A DNA stretch of 64,000 nucleotides. Source: Palsa-360 sp963710315. GTDB taxonomy: Bacteria > Acidobacteriota > Terriglobia > Acidiferrales > UBA7541. Under the pieces are notes generated by a model that had not been told where the DNA came from, did not search any database, and saw only the letters and a list, made by a program, of their open reading frames with translations. The stretch lies in the NCBI GenBank assembly GCA_963710315.1, contig CAVPZW010000008.1, forward strand, positions 248,001-312,000. The letters are read 5' to 3'. The position numbers were made by a program, and so were the translations under genes. Below are positions 8,007-15,524 of the stretch, piece by piece (within the stretch, counting starts at the first letter, position 1; every line of letters begins with the position of its first letter).

Positions 8007-9115
8007 TTGTTCTTCCCCAACTCCTGTCCTCTTGCCGCGCGTCGTTCGTTTTCAAGCATGGATCGTTTTCGCTCGAGTCCCCAGCGGTACCCTCCCAGCG
8101 TTCCGTCAGTGCGTATCACGCGGTGGCACGGAACCACGATAGCTGCTGGATTCGTTGCGCAGGCACGGGCGACGGCGCGAATCGCGCTTGGCTGGCCGAT
8201 GGCACGCGCGACTTCCGAATAGGTGCGCGTCGCTCCCATCGGGATGGCCCGCAAGGCCTCCCACACGCGCCGCTGAAAAGCGGTAGCTACCACGTCCGTG
8301 GGCAAATCCAGTTGAGGATTCGATCCCGCCAGATGGCGCACGATGGCGCGCACCCACTTGGAGTGCTCCTCCGAGCCGTGGCGAATTTCCGCGCGCGGAT
8401 ATTCCTTGCGCAGTGCCGCGGCGAGATCCGAATCGCGATCTCCCAGATATACGGCGGAGATTCCGCGCTCGGTCGCAGCGACCAGCACGCGCCCAAGCGA
8501 ACACGGTGCAATCGTGTAGGAAATGTTCATGCCATGGCCTCCTTTTCGATAGGTTGCCGGCGTCATGCCCAAATGCGCGTCGGATTTTTCATAGAGACGG
8601 CTTGCGGAGCCATAGGAAACCTCATGCAGGGCTGTGGTCACGTCTTTCCCCTTTCGCAATTCGGATTTGAGCCGCGCCACGCGAAGGGCGTCGGCAAATT
8701 GGCGCGGCGTAATGCCCATGGCCCGGCGGAACGTGCGCTGCAAGTTCGCCGCGCTGGCTCCTGTGCGTTGCGCCAGGTCATGCAGAGATAGAGCATCGTC
8801 CTTGTTGCTTTCGATTTCCGCGCACACTCGCCGAACGAGATCCGCTTGCGGGTTGCCGCGCGCCTCGCGTGGATGGCAGCGCAGGCAGGCGCGGAACCCG
8901 GCCTGCTCCGCCGCTTCCGGCTGGGCGAAGAAAAGAATTTGCTTGGTGCGCGGGCGGCGCGACGGACACGACGGGCGGCAGTAAATTCCCGTGGAGCGCA
9001 CCGCATAGACGAACGCGCCATCCATTCGCGCATCACGCGTGGCGACGGCCGCGAGGCATCGCCTGCGCGCGGGCGATGGGAGTGCGTGCAACAACGGATT
9101 GGAATTTGTCAACAC
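8003..9115 (-). CDS. ada: Ada: methylphosphotriester/O6-methylguanine-DNA methyltransferase and activator
   Basis: Suicide DNA-repair protein and transcription activator of the adaptive response to alkylation. The N-terminal Ada domain keeps the four Zn cysteines C46, C50, C77 and C80 with exactly the +4/+27/+3 spacing of E. coli C38-C42-C69-C72; C46 is the methylphosphotriester acceptor. An AraC-type helix-turn-helix follows (about 95-190, SLHDLAQRTGASAANLQRTF), then the C-terminal MGMT domain with acceptor C330 in VVPCHRVI. Length 370 aa fits the fused family (354 in E. coli). The start is a GTG. Single gene; its last codon abuts a dispersed repeat that provides the TAG stop. Confidence 0.96.
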   Translation of the reverse strand: MLTNSNPLLHALPSPARRRCLAAVATRDARMDGAFVYAVRSTGIYCRPSCPSRRPRTKQILFFAQPEAAEQAGFRACLRCHPREARGNPQADLVRRVCAEIESNKDDALSLHDLAQRTGASAANLQRTFRRAMGITPRQFADALRVARLKSELRKGKDVTTALHEVSYGSASRLYEKSDAHLGMTPATYRKGGHGMNISYTIAPCSLGRVLVAATERGISAVYLGDRDSDLAAALRKEYPRAEIRHGSEEHSKWVRAIVRHLAGSNPQLDLPTDVVATAFQRRVWEALRAIPMGATRTYSEVARAIGQPSAIRAVARACATNPAAIVVPCHRVIRTDGTLGGYRWGLERKRSMLENERRAARGQELGKNK

Positions 9116-9198
9116 TGTCCGTGCGGTTCCTTCGCAACCACAATATCCAATACCTTTCCCGTGGCGCTATCCGAATCTTGCGGTCAAACCAAAAAATT

Positions 9199-9280
9199 GT
9201 AGCTCGCCTCTTTTGAGGCGAGAATTTTTCGCGGACCGTGGCCCGTGAAGAAAACTCCCGCGTCTGAAGACGCAGGCTAC
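9199..9280. repeat. GTAGC...GCTAC repeat with two small hairpins
   Basis: Starts GTAGCTCGCCTC TTTT GAGGCGAG (hairpin 9203-9222) and ends CGTCTGAAGACGCAGGCTAC with a second short palindrome. The outer GTAGC/GCTAC boundaries match the other repeats in this window, but the inner palindromes differ. The rest of the ada-to-PilZ gap (9116-9569) holds no convincing gene. Confidence 0.65.
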
Positions 9281-9569
9281 AAAAGACCGGCCGATGGACG
9301 TGGCGCAGCCTGCTGCGGGGGTATGCAGTAGGACAACATCGCGCGCAAGCAAAATTGACGCAGCCGTATCACGCGGAGGATAGTGTCCGCGAGCAGTGCC
9401 AGGGGCAAGTGAAGCGAAAGGAGACCTATGCGCACTGTTCGAAGACAAAAACTTATGAACCAATCCCATTCCAGCCGCGGCAATGCCGTAGTAGAAGAAT
9501 TATCGGCCCGCACAGTAACCTCGGTTGCCGATCCGCCGTCGTGGACCACTCGAGCCAAGACCCAAAGGC

Positions 9570-9953
9570 ATGGCTCGCATTCCTACCCATGCGGTACGCC
9601 CGCCCGATGAACGCCGCGCATACGCGCGAGCCAAGCTCAGCCTTCCGCTGAGGGTGAAACGTATCGCGGGGCAGCGGGAGCAAAAGGGAGAGCCTTTGCG
9701 GACGGCGAATATCAGTTCCAGCGGAGTCCTCTTTCTCTATCCTCAGCGCATCGAGCCGGGAACGCCCATCGAGATTGAAGTCTGTTTGGTGGACCGGCCA
9801 TTTGGACGCGGCACTGTGAGAATGAAGACCGAAGCCCATATTGTGCGTGCAGAAGCGGCTTCGCGTCCCGGATGGCATACGCTGGCAGCCACGTTTGACG
9901 ACATCACGTTTCAGCGCGAAGAGGCTCTGCCATCGCGCTTCCAGCGCCGCTAG
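9570..9953 (+). CDS. PilZ-domain protein (probable c-di-GMP receptor)
   Basis: Small soluble protein of about 127 aa that is almost only a PilZ domain, the fold that binds cyclic di-GMP. The N-terminal arginine motif appears as DERRAYARAKLSLPLRVK, and the second motif (D/NxSxxG) as ANISSSGVLFL, followed by the beta-barrel strand EPGTPIEIEVCL. The ATG at 9570 is preferred (weak AAAGG before it) over 9525, since the extra residues look non-native. No partner domain or operon indicates what process it controls. Proteins of this size often act as stand-alone adaptors. Confidence 0.8.
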   Translation: MARIPTHAVRPPDERRAYARAKLSLPLRVKRIAGQREQKGEPLRTANISSSGVLFLYPQRIEPGTPIEIEVCLVDRPFGRGTVRMKTEAHIVRAEAASRPGWHTLAATFDDITFQREEALPSRFQRR

Positions 9954-9997
9954 CATTCCTATAGTCATCACGCGCGTATCGCAAGATGGAAAGTTTT

Positions 9998-10025
9998 GTA
10001 GGACAGCCAGTCCTGGCTGTCCTAC
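9998..10025. repeat. Perfect 28-base palindrome GTAGGACAGCCAG/CTGGCTGTCCTAC
   Basis: Two 13-base perfectly complementary arms around TC, flanked by GTAG/CTAC. It lies between the PilZ and HAD genes. It is a short member of the palindromic repeat class; no T-run follows, so terminator function is not evident. Confidence 0.7.
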
Positions 10026-10077
10026 CCTCCCTCGCCAGTGATCCCTCACCAATTCCGTGTTACTTTATTCTTTTGCG

Positions 10078-10728
10078 ATGACAACGAGAAAACAAACCGC
10101 GCTTGAACATGTGCTGTTCGACTGGGACGGCACGCTGCTCGATTCGTTCGAGGCGGACGCCAATGCCTATAAGTACATGTTCGAGGCTCTGGGGATGAGC
10201 TGGAGCATGGCGGAACTCAAGCGCCATTATTCGCCGAACTGGCACCGCGTATACCGTGCCGCGCGTATCCCTCGCGCAAAATGGGAGGAGGCGGATCGGC
10301 TGTGGAGACTCTTCTACCAGAAACAACTGCCGAAGATGCAGCCTGGCGCGAGGACCGTCCTGAGAACGCTGGACCGGCGCTTTAAGTTGGCTCTGGTATC
10401 GAGTGGAAGCCGCACGCGCGTGCGCAAGCAACTGCGGGAACACAATGTTTCATCGATGTTTCTCACCAAAATTTGCAGCGAGGACGCCCCCAAGCGCAAG
10501 CCGCATCCCGCGCCTCTGCGCATGGCGCTCGAAAATTTATGCGCGCTGCCTCAAACCAGCGTGTATATCGGCGACGCACCCGAGGACATTGAAATGGCGC
10601 ACCGCGCAGGCATGCGAGCCATTGGAGTGCTTGGCGGTTCGCCGGTGCCGGAGCGGCTGCGCGCCGCGTTGCCCGACGCACTCATTGAAACGATTCGCGA
10701 TTTGCCCGCCCTGCTGAAAACCTTCTGA
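10078..10728 (+). CDS. HAD-superfamily phosphatase (phosphoglycolate phosphatase-like)
   Basis: Cytoplasmic haloacid-dehalogenase-type hydrolase. Motif I FDWDGTLLDS holds the nucleophile Asp and the general acid Asp, motif II is the LALVSSGS strand ending in Ser, motif III is the KRKPHPAP lysine, and motif IV is YIGDAPEDIEMA. A helical cap sits between motif I and motif II, as in the Gph/PpaX subfamily. Length 216 aa from the ATG at 10078 is typical; a GTG at 10057 would add seven residues. Neither start has a good ribosome-binding site. The substrate cannot be read from the sequence. Confidence 0.88.
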   Translation: MTTRKQTALEHVLFDWDGTLLDSFEADANAYKYMFEALGMSWSMAELKRHYSPNWHRVYRAARIPRAKWEEADRLWRLFYQKQLPKMQPGARTVLRTLDRRFKLALVSSGSRTRVRKQLREHNVSSMFLTKICSEDAPKRKPHPAPLRMALENLCALPQTSVYIGDAPEDIEMAHRAGMRAIGVLGGSPVPERLRAALPDALIETIRDLPALLKTF

Positions 10729-10758
10729 TAATAGGAAAATTTTAATTGATGGGTTTAG

Positions 10759-10834
10759 GTAGCACAGGCTTCAGCCTGTGGGTTTTGAAGTTTGCTCAAT
10801 TGCGCGAAAATCCACAGGCTGAAGCCTATGCCAC
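10759..10834. repeat. Palindromic intergenic repeat, GGCTTCAGCC type
   Basis: Arms GTAGCACAGGCTTCAGCCTG (from 10759) and ...CAGGCTGAAGCCTATGCCAC (to 10834) enclose a 30-base spacer. One end carries GTAGCA and the other TGCCAC, the two flank variants seen in this family. It lies at the shared 3' side of the convergent HAD and oxidoreductase genes. Confidence 0.82.
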
Positions 10835-10857
10835 GAAAAACATTTCCAAAATAGCCG

Positions 10858-13017
10858 CTACGCCAAATCTTCCGGGCGAATCGGCAGGCGGCGGATGCGC
10901 TTGCCGGTAGCCGCGAAGATGGCGTTGCATAAAGCTGGAACCAGGGGCGGTACGGAAAGCTCGCCCGCTCCGGTGGGTTTTTCCTGGCTGGGGACGATGT
11001 GCACTTCGATTTTGGGCATCTCGTCCATGCGCAGGACTTGGTAATTATTGAAGTTGGATTGCTCCACGCGGCCGTGCGAGATGGTGATTGCGCCGTACAG
11101 CGCGGAGGAAAGTCCATACACGATGGCGCTTTCGCTTTGCATTACGATGTTGGCGGGATTCACCACGCGGCCGACATCCACCGCGGAGACCACGCGATGC
11201 ACTTTGAGCGTCTTTGCTTTTCGGTCCACTGAAATTTCCACCACCTGCGCAGCGAAGCTCTGAAACGCTTCCAGCACCGCAATGCCACGATAGCGGCCCG
11301 CGGGCAGAGGCTTGTCCCATCCCGCTTTTTGAGCGGCCAGTTCCAGCACGCCAAGATGGCGCGGCGCTTTGTCCAGCAAACGGCGGCGCAATTCGTAGGG
11401 GTCCTTCTTGCCGGCCGCGGCTAATTCATCCATGAAACATTCGCTGAAAAAGCCGTTCTGCGAAGTTCCCACCGAACGCCAGAAGCCCACGGGAATTCCC
11501 GGCTCGGTTCGCACGTAATCCACCAGAATATTGGGAATCGAATACGGCAGATTGGCGACGCCTTCGACGCTGGTCGGATCGAGATTATCCTTGGTGCTGC
11601 CGGGAAACCACGCTTCCATGATCGAGGAGCACGCCACGCGCGTCGTCCAGGCGACCGGCCAGCCATCGGCGCCGATTCCGCCCTCGAGTTTCGCGTAGGA
11701 TGCAGGCCGATAAAAATCGTGCTGCGTGTCATCCTCGCGCGACCAGGTGAGCTTTACGGGCTTGCCAAGCGCTTTGGACGTTTCCACCGCTTCGATCACA
11801 AAGTCCACGCCGGCTTTGCGCCCGAAGCCGCCGCCCAGATACGTGGTGTGGATGAACGCATTTTCCGGTTTCACGCCTGCGAACTTTGCGGCCATCCCCT
11901 GGGCAACCGTCTGAAATTGCACGGGCGCCCAAACGTCCACGCGGTCCGCGCGAACGTCGGCGGTTGCGTTCAGCGGCTCCATGGTGGCGTGCGCAAGGTA
12001 GGGAGCCTCGTAGACGGCCTCGATTTTCTGAGCCGCGCCGCCAAGCGCGGAAGCCGCGTCGCCTTCCTTGCGAGCCTCCGCCGCGTGTTGCGACATTTGA
12101 TTCGCAAAGAGTTTGCTGATGCTTTCGCTGCTGGCGTTGGCGTTCGGTCCTTCGTCCCATTTCACTTCGAGCGCGCGCCGTCCCTGCATGGCCGCCCAAG
12201 TGTTGTCCGCCACCACGGCAATCCCGCTGGAAATCTGGATCACGTTCTTCACTCCGGGAACGGCCTTGGCTTTTGTGGCGTCAAAGCTGGCAACTTTTCC
12301 GCCGAACACCGGGCAACGCGCCACTACCGCGTAAAGCATGGACGCCTGCCGCACATCGATGCCAAATTGAGCGCGGCCATTTACTTTGTCCGGCGTGTCC
12401 AGCCGCTTGGTCGATTTTCCGATAATGCGGTACTGCTTGGGATCCTTGAGCGGCACATCTTGCGGAACGGGAAGTTTCGATGCCGCCATGGCCACGCTGC
12501 CATAGCTGAGTTTTCGTTTTGACGCATCATGAAAGATGACGCCGTTTTCCGTGCGGCAGCTGGACTTGTTCACTTTCCACTGCTCCGCCGCGGCCTGCAG
12601 CAGCATGTCTCGCGCCGCCGCCCCTGCCTTGCGCATGGGGTCCCACGAGGAGCGCACGCTGGAACTGCCTCCCGTGCCTTGCATGCCGAAGGCCGGATTG
12701 AAATATTCCTTGGCGGCGGGAGCGAATTCGGTGCGAATTTTTTTCCAATCGCAATCCAATTCCTCGGCCGCGATCATGCACAGCGCCGTCAGGATACCCT
12801 GCCCCATTTCCGACTTGTCGATCATGATGGTCACGGCATCGCTCGGGGAAATAAGCATCCAGGCATTTAGGGAAGCCGGCGCCATGGCCGTAGCGGGTTC
12901 CGCAAGTGCTTCAAAACGCCCAGGCACATAGAAGCCGATGACCAAGCCGGTCGCGGCAGTCGCGCCAGCCTTCAGAAAACCACGGCGGTTGATTGCAGTT
13001 GTTGTTCCCGCGCTCAT
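10858..13017 (-). CDS. Tat-exported molybdopterin hydroxylase large subunit (isoquinoline 1-oxidoreductase beta-like)
   Basis: Xanthine-oxidase-family molybdenum enzyme of the periplasmic type, oxidising an aldehyde or N-heterocycle with electrons passed to the small 2Fe-2S subunit. The N-terminus carries a Tat motif (NRRGFLKAG, twin Arg at 11-12) and a hydrophobic stretch. Repeated molybdopterin-binding segments are present: GGSSSVRSSWDPMRKAG, GGGFGRKAGVDFVIE, GFWRSVGTSQNGF and, near the C-terminus, TGAGELSVPPLVPAL, in which the Glu after GAG is the expected catalytic base. Length 719 aa matches IorB-like proteins. Its ATG overlaps the stop of the small subunit by four bases, so the two form one unit. 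No Mo-insertion chaperone gene is adjacent. The substrate is unknown. Confidence 0.9.
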   Translation of the reverse strand: MSAGTTTAINRRGFLKAGATAATGLVIGFYVPGRFEALAEPATAMAPASLNAWMLISPSDAVTIMIDKSEMGQGILTALCMIAAEELDCDWKKIRTEFAPAAKEYFNPAFGMQGTGGSSSVRSSWDPMRKAGAAARDMLLQAAAEQWKVNKSSCRTENGVIFHDASKRKLSYGSVAMAASKLPVPQDVPLKDPKQYRIIGKSTKRLDTPDKVNGRAQFGIDVRQASMLYAVVARCPVFGGKVASFDATKAKAVPGVKNVIQISSGIAVVADNTWAAMQGRRALEVKWDEGPNANASSESISKLFANQMSQHAAEARKEGDAASALGGAAQKIEAVYEAPYLAHATMEPLNATADVRADRVDVWAPVQFQTVAQGMAAKFAGVKPENAFIHTTYLGGGFGRKAGVDFVIEAVETSKALGKPVKLTWSREDDTQHDFYRPASYAKLEGGIGADGWPVAWTTRVACSSIMEAWFPGSTKDNLDPTSVEGVANLPYSIPNILVDYVRTEPGIPVGFWRSVGTSQNGFFSECFMDELAAAGKKDPYELRRRLLDKAPRHLGVLELAAQKAGWDKPLPAGRYRGIAVLEAFQSFAAQVVEISVDRKAKTLKVHRVVSAVDVGRVVNPANIVMQSESAIVYGLSSALYGAITISHGRVEQSNFNNYQVLRMDEMPKIEVHIVPSQEKPTGAGELSVPPLVPALCNAIFAATGKRIRRLPIRPEDLA

Positions 13018-13550
13018 GCCGCACCTCCCACTGTCACGGGTTGTTCCTTCCGCGCATCTTCCGCGCCGTCCAGCGAAGAGGGCTCAGCCGAAGCCTTGTG
13101 CAGTTCCGAGGCGCGATGCACCGCTTCGCGAATCCGCTGATACGTGCCACAGCGGCAGATATTTCCCTTCATGGCTTCGTCAATTTCGGGGTCGCTTGGC
13201 TTGGAATTCTTTGCCAAAAGGGACGCGGCGGACATGATTTGACCGGACTGGCAGTAGCCGCATTGCGGCACATCTACTTCGATCCAGGCGCGCTGCACCG
13301 GATGGCTGCGGTCGGCGGAAAGTCCTTCAATGGTGGTGATTTTTTTTCCGGCAACGGCCGAGATCGGCGTAATGCAGGAGCGCGTGGCTTCCCCTTCGAT
13401 ATGGACCGTGCAGGCGCCGCACAGGGCCATGCCGCAGCCGAATTTTGTTCCCGTCATGCCAAGCGTGTCCCGCAAGACCCACAGCAGCGGCATGTTTGAT
13501 GGCACGTCCACCGATTGAGGCTTGCCGTTCACAATAAATTGGATTGCCAT
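13014..13550 (-). CDS. 2Fe-2S small subunit of the molybdopterin hydroxylase (isoquinoline 1-oxidoreductase alpha-like)
   Basis: Electron-transfer subunit with two 2Fe-2S centres. The plant-ferredoxin-type cluster uses C39, C44, C47 and C59 (FGCGMALCGACTV...RSC); the second, helical-domain cluster uses C97, C100, C132 and C134 (QCGYCQSG...ICRCGTY). Length 178 aa is slightly longer than usual because of a charged C-terminal tail. The ATG at 13550 is chosen because GGAGGA stands 6 bases upstream; an earlier in-frame start at 13643 has no such site. It is first in the operon and overlaps the large subunit by ATGA. It has no Tat signal itself, so it probably travels with the large subunit. Confidence 0.93.
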   Translation of the reverse strand: MAIQFIVNGKPQSVDVPSNMPLLWVLRDTLGMTGTKFGCGMALCGACTVHIEGEATRSCITPISAVAGKKITTIEGLSADRSHPVQRAWIEVDVPQCGYCQSGQIMSAASLLAKNSKPSDPEIDEAMKGNICRCGTYQRIREAVHRASELHKASAEPSSLDGAEDARKEQPVTVGGAA

Positions 13551-13741
13551 AGAAGTCCTCCACGAAAGAAATGCCGATTTCAATGCCGGCCCGCAACCTC
13601 GGGCCAAAACGGAGATCGCCGGGTGCGATTTACACGCCAGCATAGTACTGCAAAATCGAGTTGAGTAGCATGGCCACTCTTGAATGTGCGGTTATCGCTA
13701 CCTTAGGGCAGCCGCTCAGCGTTGACGGACCCTGCCCAGGC

Positions 13742-14113
13742 TTATTTCGCGCTTTTCTTGTGGTCCAGCTTCAATGTGAGGACGAACTCCTTGCGAGTGT
13801 CAAAGTTCGATATGGATCGAGTGGAAGAGGTCATGCCTTCGCGTTCGGCGTGAATTTCATAATCGACGTTTAGATCCAGGCCGCTGAATCGAAATGTGCC
13901 GTCACTGTCGGAGAGGTGAGTAATGATGTCATGCGTATGCGTGTTTTTCAGGTAGACCACCGCAGTGTCTGCCGGGGCTTCCGCGCTGTCCACCACCGTT
14001 CCGCGGACGGTCCGCAACTGGGAATCCTTGGCTTTAGGATTTTCCTGCGCGAAGAGTACGGTTGCAGCCAGTGCCGTGAGCGCAATCAATCCAAGCGTTC
14101 TTCGCAGCTTCAT
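13742..14113 (-). CDS. Secreted carboxypeptidase-regulatory-like (beta-sandwich) protein
   Basis: Product of 123 aa: a signal peptide (KLRRTLGLIALTALAATVLF, cleavage after AQ) and one CarboxypepD_reg-like domain. The fold signature is RTVRGTVVDSAEAPADTAVVYLKN, then DSDGTFRFSGLDLNVDYEIHAE. Such domains are abundant in acidobacterial cell-envelope proteins and bind nothing that can be predicted. Its ATG overlaps the stop of the next upstream gene by four bases, and that gene encodes a similar domain, so the two are probably made together. The C-terminus is lysine-rich (KLDHKKSAK). Confidence 0.78.
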   Translation of the reverse strand: MKLRRTLGLIALTALAATVLFAQENPKAKDSQLRTVRGTVVDSAEAPADTAVVYLKNTHTHDIITHLSDSDGTFRFSGLDLNVDYEIHAEREGMTSSTRSISNFDTRKEFVLTLKLDHKKSAK

Positions 14114-14514
14114 AATTTTCCTCCGGCCCCCGGATCGGCATTGGGCTTCGCCAGGGGTTCCATCCGTATGCTTAGGTCCGCTCGATTGTCTTCGCGCGCG
14201 TCAATCTTGCGCGTCTGCATCTGGAAGCCGCGCGCTTCGACGGTCATTTCATACTCCGCATTTTGCGGGACGCGCAAGGCCAGTTCGCCCCGCGTGTCGG
14301 AAACGCTTTCCCATCGGAATTTCTTTTCCTCGGAGCGGCGGACTCGCACGCGAGCGCCCGGAAGGGCGAAACCGCGGTCCGTAAATATGGTGGCGAAAAT
14401 GACGAAATCATGAGCATGCGAACTGCTGGAACTCTGCGCCCTGGCGGCCGGCTCGAAAGCAAATGCCGCACCGGCAAGCCAAGCCAGGCCGGCGAGAGCG
14501 ATCGTCAAGCGCAT
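14110..14514 (-). CDS. Secreted beta-sandwich protein paired with the downstream regulatory-like domain protein
   Basis: Product of 134 aa from the ATG at 14514: a signal peptide (RLTIALAGLAWLAGAAFA), then HDFVIFATIFTDRGFALPGARVRVRR and VSDTRGELALRVPQNAEYEMTVEARGF. This is the same prealbumin-like/carboxypeptidase-regulatory beta-sandwich layout as its partner. The frame continues upstream to 14781, but that part is an antisense reading of the acidic-tail gene and is rejected. The stop overlaps the partner's start (ATGA). Function unknown; the tandem suggests a two-subunit envelope component. Confidence 0.72.
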   Translation of the reverse strand: MRLTIALAGLAWLAGAAFAFEPAARAQSSSSSHAHDFVIFATIFTDRGFALPGARVRVRRSEEKKFRWESVSDTRGELALRVPQNAEYEMTVEARGFQMQTRKIDAREDNRADLSIRMEPLAKPNADPGAGGKL

Positions 14515-14569
14515 ATTTCTTAGATGGCCAATGGGAGAGAGGGGATGCCGGAAGGAATCGAAGAATGGA

Positions 14570-14812
14570 TCAAACGTCTTCTTCCTCTTCTTCTTCCTCT
14601 TCGTCATCATCCTCAAAATCGTCCCCATCTTCGGACTCTTCGTCGTCTTCTTCCTCGTCGTCATCGTCTTCGGAAATGGCGTTGACCTTGACGGGATGGA
14701 TCTGCACGACTTCCATTTCGGTTTCGCACTCGGGGCAGGCCAGGATTTCGCCTTCCTCGACCTCATCTTCATCAACGTCAATTTCAGTGGAGCATTTAGG
14801 GCACCGGACCAC
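14570..14812 (-). CDS. LysW-like zinc-ribbon protein with polyacidic tail
   Basis: Small 80-aa protein. Residues 1-36 form a two-CxxC zinc ribbon (CPKC at 4-7, CPEC near 26-29) with the sequence pattern VEEGEILACPECETEMEVV, closely matching the amino-group carrier LysW of the lysine/arginine pathway of Thermus and archaea, including the following Ile/Leu-His/Asp-Pro stretch. Residues from about 48 to the end are almost all Asp and Glu. LysW proteins end in EDWGE, with the terminal Glu used as attachment point; this one ends in ...EEDV, so that function is questionable. The GTG start has AAGGAGG about 8 bases upstream, strong support for a real gene. No lysX, lysZ or lysY neighbours are visible. 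Confidence 0.8.
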   Translation of the reverse strand: MVRCPKCSTEIDVDEDEVEEGEILACPECETEMEVVQIHPVKVNAISEDDDDEEEDDEESEDGDDFEDDDEEEEEEEEDV

Positions 14813-14902
14813 GGCGAAAACCTCCTTGGGGACTAGGACGCGCTTGTTGCTGACGTATTATATAACGCGAAGCCGCCCGAGAGGGAAGCGGCCAAAACAA
14901 CT

Positions 14903-15394
14903 ATGACACCCAGAAGAGAATACCCCGATCAACCCATGGTGGGAGTTGGTGGCGTTGTGATTGATGAAGGACGCGCTCTGCTGATTCGGCGCGGAAGCGC
15001 GCCTCTCAAGGGCGAGTGGTCTATTCCCGGCGGCCTGCTGGAAGTGGGTGAAACGCTCGAGCAGGGCGTGGTGCGCGAACTCGCCGAAGAAACCGGTCTG
15101 GAAGTGCGCGTGGTGGAACTTATCGAAGTGTTTGAGAGAATTTTTCCGGCTCCGCCCAAAGCGGACGGCACGCCGGGCGACGCGGCCCGCCCGCAATATC
15201 ATTTCGTCATCCTCGATTATCTTTGCGAAATTCGCGGAGGCACGCTGGCCGTGGGCAGCGACGCTCTGGAATTTGCATGGGCGCGCGAAGAAGAGTTGCC
15301 AAAATTCGATGTGACCGTGGCGGTGAAACGCGTTTTGCGAAAGGCCTTCGCGCGCGCGAGAGAGCGCAGTATTCCTCCCAGGCAATCTTCATAG
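14903..15394 (+). CDS. NUDIX hydrolase
   Basis: Metal-dependent pyrophosphohydrolase of nucleoside-diphosphate-linked substrates. The complete Nudix box is present: GGLLEVGETLEQGVVRELAE followed by ETGL (G5xE7xREUxEExGU). The N-terminal strand VGVGGVVIDEGRALLIRRG and the order of strands are those of ADP-ribose or (d)NTP pyrophosphatases. Length 163 aa is usual. It is divergent from the LysW-like gene with about 90 bases between them, so the two promoters share this gap. The substrate is undetermined. Confidence 0.92.
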   Translation: MTPRREYPDQPMVGVGGVVIDEGRALLIRRGSAPLKGEWSIPGGLLEVGETLEQGVVRELAEETGLEVRVVELIEVFERIFPAPPKADGTPGDAARPQYHFVILDYLCEIRGGTLAVGSDALEFAWAREEELPKFDVTVAVKRVLRKAFARARERSIPPRQSS

Positions 15395-15524
15395 CGGGTC
15401 TGTGCAGGGTGGGTGAAACGCTATCGAGGAATCCACATTGCGCGGTAGCGGCAATTTTCATCGCGCTTGTTTCACTCGACTCGAAATGGCGTACAATCCA
15501 GCAACTTGCAGCCTGGAGGACGCC

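Noticed and set aside
9355..9651. Open frame overlapping the PilZ gene start
   Set aside because: No fold-like pattern; overlaps a better supported gene and a repeat-rich stretch.
14515..14781. N-terminal extension of the secreted beta-sandwich gene
   Set aside because: It is a Lys-rich out-of-frame reading of the acidic-tail gene on the same strand; the signal peptide starts at 14514.
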